A stretch of DNA of 39,574 nucleotides from the NCBI RefSeq assembly GCF_001936575.1, contig NZ_MSMP01000042.1:1-39574 (forward strand), read 5' to 3'. The notes under the pieces were generated by a model, which worked only from the letters and a program-made list of their open reading frames with translations, searched no databases and was not told where the DNA came from. Position numbers and translations under genes: made by a program. Origin of the DNA: Tenacibaculum agarivorans (lineage in GTDB: Bacteria; Bacteroidota; Bacteroidia; Flavobacteriales; Flavobacteriaceae). Shown one piece after another: positions 23,906 through 31,030 of the stretch (position 1 is the first letter of the stretch; each line of letters begins with the position of its first letter).

Positions 23906-24218
23906 AAATCAGTTTTATTATAAGCAATAAAATAGAAACAATCTTAGTCTTAAAACAAGTTTTTTTATTGTCTAATAAACAGATTGCTTCGTTCCTCTGC
24001 GTTACGCTCGCAAAGACATTTAGTTTTTGTCTTCACGTGGGATTGAAATAATCGAAGTGATCTTTTAAGTTATAGTTCTTAACTTTATTGGAAATTCACC
24101 ACTGACAGATTGCTTCGTTCCTCTGCGTTACACTCTCAAAGACATTCAGTTTTTGTCTTCACGAGGGATTGAAATGACCCAAGTGATCTTTTAGGTTCTC
24201 TAAATAACCTGTAACACC
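23906..24218. other. Repeat-filled gap between btuF and the DUF302 gene
   Basis: No reading frame of note. Most of the stretch is a direct repeat of about 89 bases, annotated separately. Confidence 0.7.
23980..24194. repeat. 89-bp direct repeat, two copies
   Basis: Copy 1 is 23980-24068 and copy 2 is 24106-24194, an offset of 126 bases, with 8 mismatches in 89 positions by hand alignment. Both begin CAGATTGCTTCGTTCCTC and contain a GTCTTCACG box. Shorter relatives starting AGATTGCTT occur at 27604, 39263 and 39512, so this is a dispersed intergenic family. Confidence 0.85.
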
Positions 24219-24683
24219 CTATTCAATTGTAGTTATCTTATTCAGAGCATTACTAATTTTACTTAGCAATTCATCTTTTCCTTGAATTGTATGGCGTTCT
24301 TTTAAGTATTCAGGATTATTATAATTGATATATACTTTCCCTTTATCTTCATATATCATGATTTTTTGAGGTAAATCAATTGCTAAAGTTGGCGCTACTT
24401 CCATTAATGGTGTTCCTAAATTTGGATTTCCAAATACTAATAAACGAGTAGGTCGTAAACTTAAATCTTTTTTATTAGCATTAGCACTATGATCTAATTC
24501 AAATAATAACGTAAGATTTGGATTGTTCACTATTCTTTCTTTGATTGTAGTATAGGTGTTTTCGAAATCTAAAGTGCTTTCTTTAGTAATTAAATGGTCT
24601 TTTTGCATTGTGGTATATTGTTGATTTGATTGACATGAAAAGAAAAGTCCTATCGTTAAAACTAGTATCGATACTTTATACAT
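24219..24683 (-). CDS. DUF302 family lipoprotein
   Basis: A 154-aa protein with a lipoprotein signal (LFFSC, Cys17). The body matches DUF302: FELDHSANANK, LRPTRLLVFGNPNLGTPLM, and a C-terminal KISNALNKI helix. DUF302 proteins bind no known ligand with certainty; a periplasmic small-molecule or heme-related role has been suggested for the fold. No acidic export signal after Cys17, so it probably faces the periplasm. About 120 bases separate it from msrA upstream, partly filled by a heptamer repeat. Confidence 0.88.
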   Translation of the reverse strand: MYKVSILVLTIGLFFSCQSNQQYTTMQKDHLITKESTLDFENTYTTIKERIVNNPNLTLLFELDHSANANKKDLSLRPTRLLVFGNPNLGTPLMEVAPTLAIDLPQKIMIYEDKGKVYINYNNPEYLKERHTIQGKDELLSKISNALNKITTIE

Positions 24684-24755
24684 GATCTTTGATTTTCGAT
24701 TTATAATTTTTTGAATTACGAATTATCACTTTAAGAATACAACTACCCCAAAACC

Positions 24756-24798
24756 GATAATTGATAATTGATAATTGATAATTGATAATTGATAATTG
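24756..24798. repeat. Perfect GATAATT heptamer array
   Basis: Six perfect tandem copies of the 7-mer GATAATT plus one extra G, ending 3 bases before the msrA stop codon. Period 7 and sequence match the array between grpE and dnaJ at 4958-5014. Length variation by slippage would be expected. Confidence 0.9.
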
Positions 24799-24801
24799 AA
24801 A

Positions 24802-25401
24802 CTAGTGTTTTTCTTTCTTTAAAATTTTTGGAAATTTCTTTTTGAATCGATTCAATCTTGGAATAGATACATTACGTACGTACGGATTATTAGGATGTAA
24901 ACGTTCGTAGTTTTGATGGTAATCTTCAGCTTCATAAAACTTCTTAATTTTTAGAACTTCTGTAGCTATTTTACCTTTGTATACTTCAGCATTTAAATCT
25001 AAAATAGCAGCCTCTATGTATTTTTTCTCTTCTGCTGTATTATAAAAAGCTATTGATCTGTATTGTGTTCCATAATCTGGATGCTGACCATTTACTGTTG
25101 TTGGATCATGAGATCCAAAGAAAACATCTACTAAAGTTTTAAAACTTACTTTTTTTGGATTGTAATATACAGCTACCGTTTCAGCATGTCCAGTTCTTCC
25201 TGTTCCAATACTTCTATAGGTAGGATTTTTAGTATCCCCGCCAGCATAACCTGAAACAGCTTCCTCTACTCCTTCTACACTTTCAAAAATAGCTTCTACA
25301 CACCAAAAACAACCACTAGCAAAATAAGCTACTTCCTTTTTATTTTGTGCTTGTAATACTAAAGTTCCTGCAATAAAAAACGTATAAATTAATTTTTTCA
25401 T
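24802..25401 (-). CDS. msrA: Peptide-methionine (S)-S-oxide reductase, exported
   Basis: Repairs oxidised methionine in proteins. The catalytic motif GCFWC is present at residues 30-34, with Cys31 as nucleophile, and the family segments GYAGGDTKNPTYRSIGTGRTGHAE, HDPTTVNGQ and DYGTQYRS follow. A signal peptide (MKKLIYTFFIAGTLVLQAQ) makes this a periplasmic form. The C-terminus is basic (RFKKKFPKILKKEKH). No msrB is adjacent. 199 aa, full length. Confidence 0.96.
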   Translation of the reverse strand: MKKLIYTFFIAGTLVLQAQNKKEVAYFASGCFWCVEAIFESVEGVEEAVSGYAGGDTKNPTYRSIGTGRTGHAETVAVYYNPKKVSFKTLVDVFFGSHDPTTVNGQHPDYGTQYRSIAFYNTAEEKKYIEAAILDLNAEVYKGKIATEVLKIKKFYEAEDYHQNYERLHPNNPYVRNVSIPRLNRFKKKFPKILKKEKH

Positions 25402-25592
25402 TTTTAGATATTTTTGAGTTTGTCGATTGTATTCCTAATTCCATACATGCGAATTCTAAATTTTAGATTTTTTAAGATACAATTTACAGCTTTAATTTTT
25501 TTCAATTGTCATATTTACTTATCGTTACATTGTTTAGTTTTCCTTTGGTATTCATATTTCCATTTCTAACAAAAACATTGTTTACAACTTTG

Positions 25593-25624
25593 TTTGTGTG
25601 TACTCCTTGGGTTTGCTACATTTG
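25593..25624 (+). promoter_or_regulatory. Promoter of dnaX
   Basis: TTTG (25593-25596), a 20-nt spacer and TACATTTG (25617-25624) fit the Bacteroidota sigma-factor consensus exactly. The transcript would start near 25630, which rules out the in-frame start at 25598 and supports the ATG at 25646 with a short leader. Confidence 0.7.
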
Positions 25625-25645
25625 TTATATAATTTAATTGTATTA

Positions 25646-27346
25646 ATGGAACATTTTATAGTATCGGCACGTAAATATAGACCTCAAAACTTTGAGGATG
25701 TTGTGGGTCAACAAGCGATTACCAATACGCTTGAAAATGCTATAAAAAATAATCATCTAGCGCAAGCTTTATTGTTTACGGGTCCACGTGGTGTGGGTAA
25801 AACCTCTTGTGCACGTATTTTAGCTAAACGTATCAATCAAGAAAGTTCTGAAAGTAACGAAGATGAAGATTTTGCCTTTAATATTTTTGAATTGGATGCG
25901 GCTTCCAATAACTCCGTAGATGATATTCGTAGCTTAACCGATCAGGTAAGGATACCACCACAAACAGGAAAATATAAAGTTTATATTATAGATGAGGTGC
26001 ACATGCTCTCTCAAGCTGCTTTTAATGCTTTTTTAAAGACTTTGGAAGAGCCGCCTGCACATGCTATTTTTATTTTAGCGACTACAGAAAAGCATAAAAT
26101 TATACCTACCATACTTTCACGTTGTCAGATTTTTGATTTTAAACGTATTGGTGTTTTAGATGCTAAAAATTACTTAAAGGTAATTTGTGAGCGTGAAAAT
26201 ATTACTGCAGATGATGATGCTTTACACATTATTGCACAAAAAGCTGATGGTGCTATGCGTGATGCACTATCTATTTTTGATCGTGTAGTTAGTTTTTCGG
26301 GAAATAATTTAACTCGTGAGGCGGTTACTCAGAATTTGAATGTACTGGATTATGAGGTATATTTTAATATGACGGATTTATTATTAGATAATAAAATTCC
26401 TGAAGTATTAATGGCCTATAATGATGTATTGGCTAAAGGTTTTGAGGGACAACATTTTATTAGTGGTTTAGCCTCTCATTTTAGAGATTTGCTAGTTGCT
26501 AAAGACCAGGCCACAGTAGCTCTGTTAGAAGTTGGTGATACGGTAAAAAAGAAATATTTAGAACAAGCCACCAAAGCTTCCATGTCTTTTTTACTACCAT
26601 CTATTGATAAGGCTAACGATTGCGATTTAAAATACAAGTCCAGTAAAAACCAGCGATTACTTGTTGAATTGTGTTTACTACAAATTGCCTCTATCACTTT
26701 TGATGGAGCAAAAAAAAAATCCAGTAACTACATAATTCCCGCTACTTTCTTTACCGCATTATCTCCTGTAAAAAAGAAAGCGGCTCCTACTCCAACACCA
26801 CAACAACAGCCTACACAACCTGTTGCTAAACCTGTTCAAAAAGCCGTTCCTGAAGCCCCTGAAAAGCCTTCTATAAAAAATATAAAACGTAGAACTTCTG
26901 CGCTATCATTTAAAAGCTTACAGGAAAAACGTGATACTAAAAATGTGGTTGAAGAGGAAGAAAACTTTGACAACCATCCAAGGACTCCGTTTACCCAAGA
27001 ACAATTGCAAGATGCTTGGAAAAAATACTACTTTAAACTGCAAGGCTTAGGAGAGAAAAATATTGCTTCTATTCTACTAGCAGGCCAACCTACTTTAGGT
27101 AAAAACTTTGAGATTGTTGTGTCTTTACCCAATACATTGATGAAAAATCAATTAGAGAAAGGTAAACCAAATTTATTACGATTTATCCGTGAAAAGGTAA
27201 ACAATTACGGTATCAAAATTAGAATTGATGTCAATGAAGTTGTTGAAAAGAAGTTTGCATATACACCGTTAGAAAAGTATAATAAGCTGAAAGAGAAAAA
27301 TCCAATGATTGAAAAGCTTAAAAATACTTTTGGGTTGGATATATAA
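25646..27346 (+). CDS. dnaX: DNA polymerase III subunit gamma/tau
   Basis: ATPase of the clamp loader that places the beta clamp on primed DNA. The start at 25646 (MEHFIVSARKYRPQNF) is chosen because the family begins with the RKYRP segment and because the promoter lies just upstream. Walker A GPRGVGKT is at residues 46-53, and Walker B IIDEVHML and the SRC motif (ILSRCQIF) follow. The four-cysteine zinc module that normally follows Walker A is missing: residues 62-77 form a Glu/Ser-rich loop without cysteines. The AAA+ core is followed by a Pro/Lys-rich linker (about 385-440) and a C-terminal tau-like domain. 566 aa; no programmed-frameshift site was looked for beyond a visible A9 run at 26710-26718. 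Confidence 0.93.
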   Translation: MEHFIVSARKYRPQNFEDVVGQQAITNTLENAIKNNHLAQALLFTGPRGVGKTSCARILAKRINQESSESNEDEDFAFNIFELDAASNNSVDDIRSLTDQVRIPPQTGKYKVYIIDEVHMLSQAAFNAFLKTLEEPPAHAIFILATTEKHKIIPTILSRCQIFDFKRIGVLDAKNYLKVICERENITADDDALHIIAQKADGAMRDALSIFDRVVSFSGNNLTREAVTQNLNVLDYEVYFNMTDLLLDNKIPEVLMAYNDVLAKGFEGQHFISGLASHFRDLLVAKDQATVALLEVGDTVKKKYLEQATKASMSFLLPSIDKANDCDLKYKSSKNQRLLVELCLLQIASITFDGAKKKSSNYIIPATFFTALSPVKKKAAPTPTPQQQPTQPVAKPVQKAVPEAPEKPSIKNIKRRTSALSFKSLQEKRDTKNVVEEEENFDNHPRTPFTQEQLQDAWKKYYFKLQGLGEKNIASILLAGQPTLGKNFEIVVSLPNTLMKNQLEKGKPNLLRFIREKVNNYGIKIRIDVNEVVEKKFAYTPLEKYNKLKEKNPMIEKLKNTFGLDI

Positions 27347-27735
27347 TATACAGTGATCATTTATCAATGATCAATACACAATATTTGCTTTGACTTCGAC
27401 AAGCTCAGTCAACTCTTCGATAAACTCCAGTCAACGTTTGACAAACTCCAACATTTTTATTTAAATTAACGTGAGTTTGATTTAAGAATACATTTTTTCA
27501 GGTTGTGAATCAATAAATTATGTCTTTACGATGAATGAAACGTAGTGAAGTGAAGAAGTAATCTATTAATTTAATAACGAAAATCTCGTTTTATAAGATA
27601 TAAGATTGCTTCATTTCCCCTTCGACATAGCTCAGGGTTCATTCGCAAAGACCTCTTTATTTACTAAGGAGTTAAAGGTAAAATTACATCGAACTCACGT
27701 TAAATTAGCAATTTTACCCTTTGAATTTTTAAACC
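27347..27735. other. Non-coding repeat-rich stretch after dnaX
   Basis: Contains the stem TGATCAT / ATGATCA (27354-27373) after dnaX, three degenerate units related to the 20-bp array at 29209 (27391-27451), a TTAACGTGAGTT motif (27468-27479) that recurs inverted near 27689, and an AGATTGCTT-type repeat copy at 27604-27650. No credible gene. Confidence 0.6.
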
Positions 27736-28014
27736 TTATGCACTTTCTCTGTACATTCTTCTGTGATCTATCCAAGATTGTACCCCTCCCAGTTCGCAAG
27801 CTCCGTAAAAATTGTCTTCCCTAACTATACAATTTTCCGATGATGACATATCCACTCTGATAAACCTATATATAACGAGTTTATAAATGGCTTCTTTTAC
27901 CTCATCATATGTAATTCCGTCCATTGAATTACTGGTTATAATCTCTTGAATAAAGTTTTCTATGCTGTTAAATTTTTTGTTATTCGCCAAAGCTCTAAAC
28001 ACTATTTCCTCCAT
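27736..28014 (-). CDS. Small paralogous protein A, unknown function
   Basis: A 92-aa protein starting MEEIVFRALANNKKFNSIENFIQ in register with the paralogue at 29350-29709 (MEEIVFKALMNKKKFSSID). The shared core, with TYDEVKEAIYKLVIY, a two-strand hairpin around residues 50-65 and ENCIVREDNFY, looks like helix-helix-wing, so a small winged-helix DNA-binding domain is plausible but not shown. No family recognised. Codon use and the AT content resemble the surroundings. A near-identical 35-bp palindromic element lies about 50 bases upstream of both paralogues. The C-terminal ~17 residues differ from the paralogue and the gene may be slightly truncated. Confidence 0.65.
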   Translation of the reverse strand: MEEIVFRALANNKKFNSIENFIQEIITSNSMDGITYDEVKEAIYKLVIYRFIRVDMSSSENCIVREDNFYGACELGGVQSWIDHRRMYRESA

Positions 28015-28064
28015 ATGTTTCCCTGATTTACATTTCCAAAGTTATTATCTAGTCTTAGAATAAA

Positions 28065-28099
28065 AAATGGAATATCTGCAATAAAAAATGTGGATTTCC
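28065..28099 (-). promoter_or_regulatory. 35-bp conserved upstream element, copy 1
   Basis: Identical at 34 of 35 positions to 29761-29795. Its core is an imperfect palindrome of 11-bp arms separated by 8 bases. It ends 50 bases before the start of paralogue A. Probable operator or upstream promoter element. Confidence 0.7.
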
Positions 28100-28246
28100 G
28101 CGGCGAGTGATTTATAATCTACATAAGCTCAATAGAAGAATTTAAAATTGTCTGTTCGAGACTCTCAAAAAAATTTGTGAAACGGATATAATGACATATT
28201 ACTAAAAAAACGAATTTTAAATAACCGAATATATTATAAAGCGATT

Positions 28247-28373
28247 AAAAGCAGAGCTTTTAAATCTTCTTCGCAGAATAAAATTTCATTTCGTTAAGAA
28301 ATCTCGAAGCCTTGGAGAGATTTTAGGAATGAAATTTGGTTTTTAGCATTAGCTAAAAAATTCATTGAAGAAG
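28247..28373. repeat. Cluster of nested hairpins
   Basis: Adjacent and nested stems: AAAAGC/GCTTTT (28247-28261), CTTCTTC/GAAGAAG (28266-28272 with 28367-28373), AAATTTCATT/AATGAAATTT (28281-28290 with 28328-28337), AAATCTC/GAGATTT (28299-28305 with 28317-28323), and TTTTAGC/GCTAAAA (28341-28358). It could be a palindromic mobile-element remnant or a structured RNA. Confidence 0.6.
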
Positions 28374-28936
28374 TGTCCTTTTTTTGGTTTGGTTTATCCT
28401 GAGCGAAGTCGAAGGATTTTTGGACAAGCAAAAAAATGAACAAGAAACTTATAAAAAGTACGGATCTTTATAACTTGATCATATGATAGACAAAAGAGAG
28501 CGGAATATAAGTTATTTACACATTAACATAAGATCTTGTTATTCAGTATTTTAAAAAACAAACCAACGATAGTTATTTTCAATAGAAAATCGTGTTGAAT
28601 TAAATTTAGCAGAATTTTACTTTTGATTTTGATTAACTTAATCACTAGTAAAATTACTCCCATTAACCTTTTTAGTCCATCATTACGCAGGAGTATAAAG
28701 GATGAAGTAATCTTATGATTAAAAACAAGGGTTTCCTTATGAAATCAACAGATTACTTCTTCAGTTCACTACACGTTTATTGTAATGATCATTTAAATCC
28801 AGTCTTTTTAACAAACGTTATACAAAATTTCATTGCCAGGTAAAGCATTATCGAATTCAAAGGATACTTTGAATGAAGATAACTTACAAAGTAAGTCGGG
28901 ACCTAACTAACGTGAATCTCGTTTAAGAATAACAGT

Positions 28937-28993
28937 GTCACTTCGAGTGAAATTCATTAGAGTAAAACGAAAATGAATTTTATATCGAGAAGT
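28937..28993. repeat. Imperfect 57-bp palindrome
   Basis: Arms begin GTCACTTCGAGTGAAATTC and end with AATGAATTT and GAGAAGT, pairing as ACTTC/GAAGT and AAATTCATT/AATGAATTT. The first 18 bases recur inverted at 13-30. Confidence 0.6.
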
Positions 28994-29208
28994 AAAAATG
29001 TTGTTCCCGATAGCTCTGCTGAACTTGATTCAGTACAATTTCACCTCATTAACATTCTGTAAAATCACCCAAACTGACAAGGATTTCTTATCCAAGATTC
29101 ACGTTAACTATTATTACTCTTTTTACACACGAAAAACCACAATACATATTTTGTGTTAAATTCGTTGTTTTAATCAAGTACTTATGTAGAGTGAAGTAAT
29201 ACGGTTGA

Positions 29209-29328
29209 CTTCGATAAACTCAGTCACCATTCGATAAACTCAGTCACCATTCGATAAGCTCGGTCACCGTTCGACAGACTCAATAATCATTCGACAAGCT
29301 CAGTCACCATTCGATAAACTCAATCAAC
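29209..29328. repeat. Six-unit 20-bp tandem repeat
   Basis: Six consecutive 20-base units of the form ATTCGATAAACTCAGTCACC, at 29209, 29229, 29249, 29269, 29289 and 29309. Unit 2 is the consensus; unit 4 is the most diverged. The units lack spacers, so this is not a CRISPR. Related degenerate units lie at 27391-27451, and the TTCGA-CTCAGTCACC core also appears in the palindrome at 36762-36786. Confidence 0.9.
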
Positions 29329-29349
29329 TATAATAAATTCATTGCTTTT

Positions 29350-29709
29350 TTAGCGTGATAAGCTCGGTGTAACAAACCAACGACCAAATAGCATTTCAAA
29401 TACACTCATACTTTTTTTCGGTTGTTTTATAGTGACCTCTTCACCTCTTTCTTGTGATAACCATAAGGCTACAGTTCCTAATTTTTTAGCTTTGTAGAAG
29501 TTCTCTTCTTTTAGAATACAATTTTCAGTTTCTGTAGTGTCTACTGAAATAATTCCGTACATGATCAGTTTAAACACAGCATCTTTTACTTTATCATAAG
29601 TTACCTCATCATTTTCATAATGCGTATTAGCAATCACATATTGAATAAAGTGATCTATACTACTAAACTTTTTCTTGTTCATTAATGCTTTAAATACAAT
29701 TTCTTCCAT
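29350..29709 (-). CDS. Small paralogous protein B, unknown function
   Basis: Start set at 29709 (MEEIVFKALMNKKKFSS) because this aligns with paralogue A; an in-frame upstream start at 29745 would add 12 residues running toward the conserved element. The 119-aa protein shares the helical core and the TENCILKEENFYKAKKLG segment with paralogue A, then continues about 30 residues further (ending in a basic-hydrophobic tail, FEMLFGRWFVTPSLSR). Roughly half of the aligned residues are identical by eye. No known family recognised. It sits just downstream of the Septu-like pair on the same strand but has its own upstream element. Confidence 0.65.
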   Translation of the reverse strand: MEEIVFKALMNKKKFSSIDHFIQYVIANTHYENDEVTYDKVKDAVFKLIMYGIISVDTTETENCILKEENFYKAKKLGTVALWLSQERGEEVTIKQPKKSMSVFEMLFGRWFVTPSLSR

Positions 29710-30021
29710 AATTATCCCCATTTTTATAGATACAAAAGTATACACAGCAATTCTTGTACCAAATGGGATATCTGCAATAAAAAATGTGGATTTCCACTGA
29801 GGAAAAAGGTTTAGAATTAAATAGAAGTAACCTTATCTTAATTTAAATCAATAATCTACGGAATTATACCCATTATAAACTTCAGATAACTTTTATTTCA
29901 ATAATTTAGGAAACTCTATCTAGAATAAATATTTTACCTAAAAATAGCTCTTCTAATGAACCTATAATTAGAGAAGTGTTTACACAGTTTGGATGTAATA
30001 TATTATAATTAAGTATAATTT
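29710..30021. other. Gap between Septu-like pair and paralogue B
   Basis: Holds the second 35-bp element at 29761-29795; the remainder is AT-rich without a reading frame, terminator or repeat that I can support. Confidence 0.55.
29761..29795 (-). promoter_or_regulatory. 35-bp conserved upstream element, copy 2
   Basis: One mismatch to 28065-28099. Arms GGATATCTGCA and TGTGGATTTCC are related as an inverted repeat at 8 of 11 positions, with an 8-base centre. It ends 51 bases before the paralogue B start. Confidence 0.7.
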
Positions 30022-31029
30022 TTATCTATTTGTTTCAATCACGTTTTTTGCTTCCTTTTGTATATCTTGCATTAACTTACTTAAAGGTCTTTTATTAATT
30101 TCTGATGTTGAAATATAGTTACCAAGAATGAATCTATTTATTTCTTCTTTTGAAAACTTCCCCTCAAAATTATTTATAATTAATGATTTAAATTGTTCTG
30201 TATAGATATATTGCTTTGCATAAACCTCGTAAACTATATCAGAATGTTCATTATAAATTTCAGATAAATTAAAAGTTTTATCATGTCTATCTACATGAGC
30301 TTCATGACCTTTTTTAGGTTTTAACATCACTTTCATCTCATTTAGATCTTTATTTCCATTTAAAATCATATCAAAAATAGCATCTCTATCAGTTATGAAA
30401 TCAAACTTATCTGCAAAAGAGTCTTTATATGGATGTATGTAATCTTTATGATTAAAGTCTTTATTACTTTTAGCTGTATTACAAGTAGCACAGCATGGTA
30501 TCAAGTTATAAAAATTTAAACTCAAATACGGGTATTTACTTTTAGAATAAAAGTGATCAAAATGTAGATTAGCTTTTTTTGATTTCTTAATTGTAAGTAT
30601 ATAATTACTATTGCAATATGGGCATGCTTTTATTCCCAAATCTTTTGCTAGAAGATACATTAAACGTAATTGTCTAAGTCTAGGATATCCAAAAAGATCT
30701 AAAAAAAATTTATATCCTTCATCTTCAAAAAGAGGATTAAACTCTTTGTAATCATCTATAATTTCATCAAACTTTTCTAATGGTGAAGTTAACAATCTTT
30801 TAAACTCATCTTCATTTGTAACTGTTTCTAGAAATTTGACTTTAAGATTAATTTCACTTATTTGAGATGTTATTGCTCTTTCACTGTCTAAAGCTTCCTT
30901 TAACTTTTTTATTGGAGAAACATAAGTTCCTTTTTTTTCAACAACACGATTATAATGTTCAGCTGCTAATTGAGATATTAATTTTTTTTTATTTTCTGTG
31001 CTACAGTAACCTTTTTCTAATTTAATCAT
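30022..31029 (-). CDS. HNH endonuclease, PtuB-like (Septu)
   Basis: A 335-aa nuclease. The HNH core has a first zinc pair CPYC at residues 136-139, HFDHFY with the catalytic Asp158-His159, then YNLIPCCATCN with Asn175 and the second zinc pair (Cys180, Cys183), and a downstream His194. This CxxC-DH-N-CxxC layout is that of PtuB, the nuclease of the Septu anti-phage system. It follows the ATPase gene with a single base between stop and start, so they form an operon. It is longer than minimal PtuB because of a helical N-terminus of ~130 residues. PtuAB also occur as retron effectors, but no reverse transcriptase is in the window. Confidence 0.85.
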   Translation of the reverse strand: MIKLEKGYCSTENKKKLISQLAAEHYNRVVEKKGTYVSPIKKLKEALDSERAITSQISEINLKVKFLETVTNEDEFKRLLTSPLEKFDEIIDDYKEFNPLFEDEGYKFFLDLFGYPRLRQLRLMYLLAKDLGIKACPYCNSNYILTIKKSKKANLHFDHFYSKSKYPYLSLNFYNLIPCCATCNTAKSNKDFNHKDYIHPYKDSFADKFDFITDRDAIFDMILNGNKDLNEMKVMLKPKKGHEAHVDRHDKTFNLSEIYNEHSDIVYEVYAKQYIYTEQFKSLIINNFEGKFSKEEINRFILGNYISTSEINKRPLSKLMQDIQKEAKNVIETNR

Positions 31030-31030
31030 T

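Larger units (their letters stand above)
28015..29349. other. 1.3-kb gene-free stretch between the paralogues
   Basis: No reading frame that I would call a gene on either strand. It carries the 35-bp element (28065-28099), a cluster of nested hairpins (28247-28373), an ATCCT / AGGAT palindrome of the common flavobacterial type (28396-28417), a longer imperfect palindrome (28937-28993) and the 20-bp tandem array (29209-29328). It looks like a site where repeats and gene debris have accumulated. Confidence 0.65.

Noticed and set aside
28381..28440. Minus-strand frame reading SFDFAQDK
   Set aside because: This is the usual translation of a flavobacterial intergenic palindrome (ATCCT/AGGAT type), not a gene.
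29209..29328. Possible CRISPR array
   Set aside because: The 20-mers are directly adjacent without spacers, diverge among themselves, and no cas gene is near.
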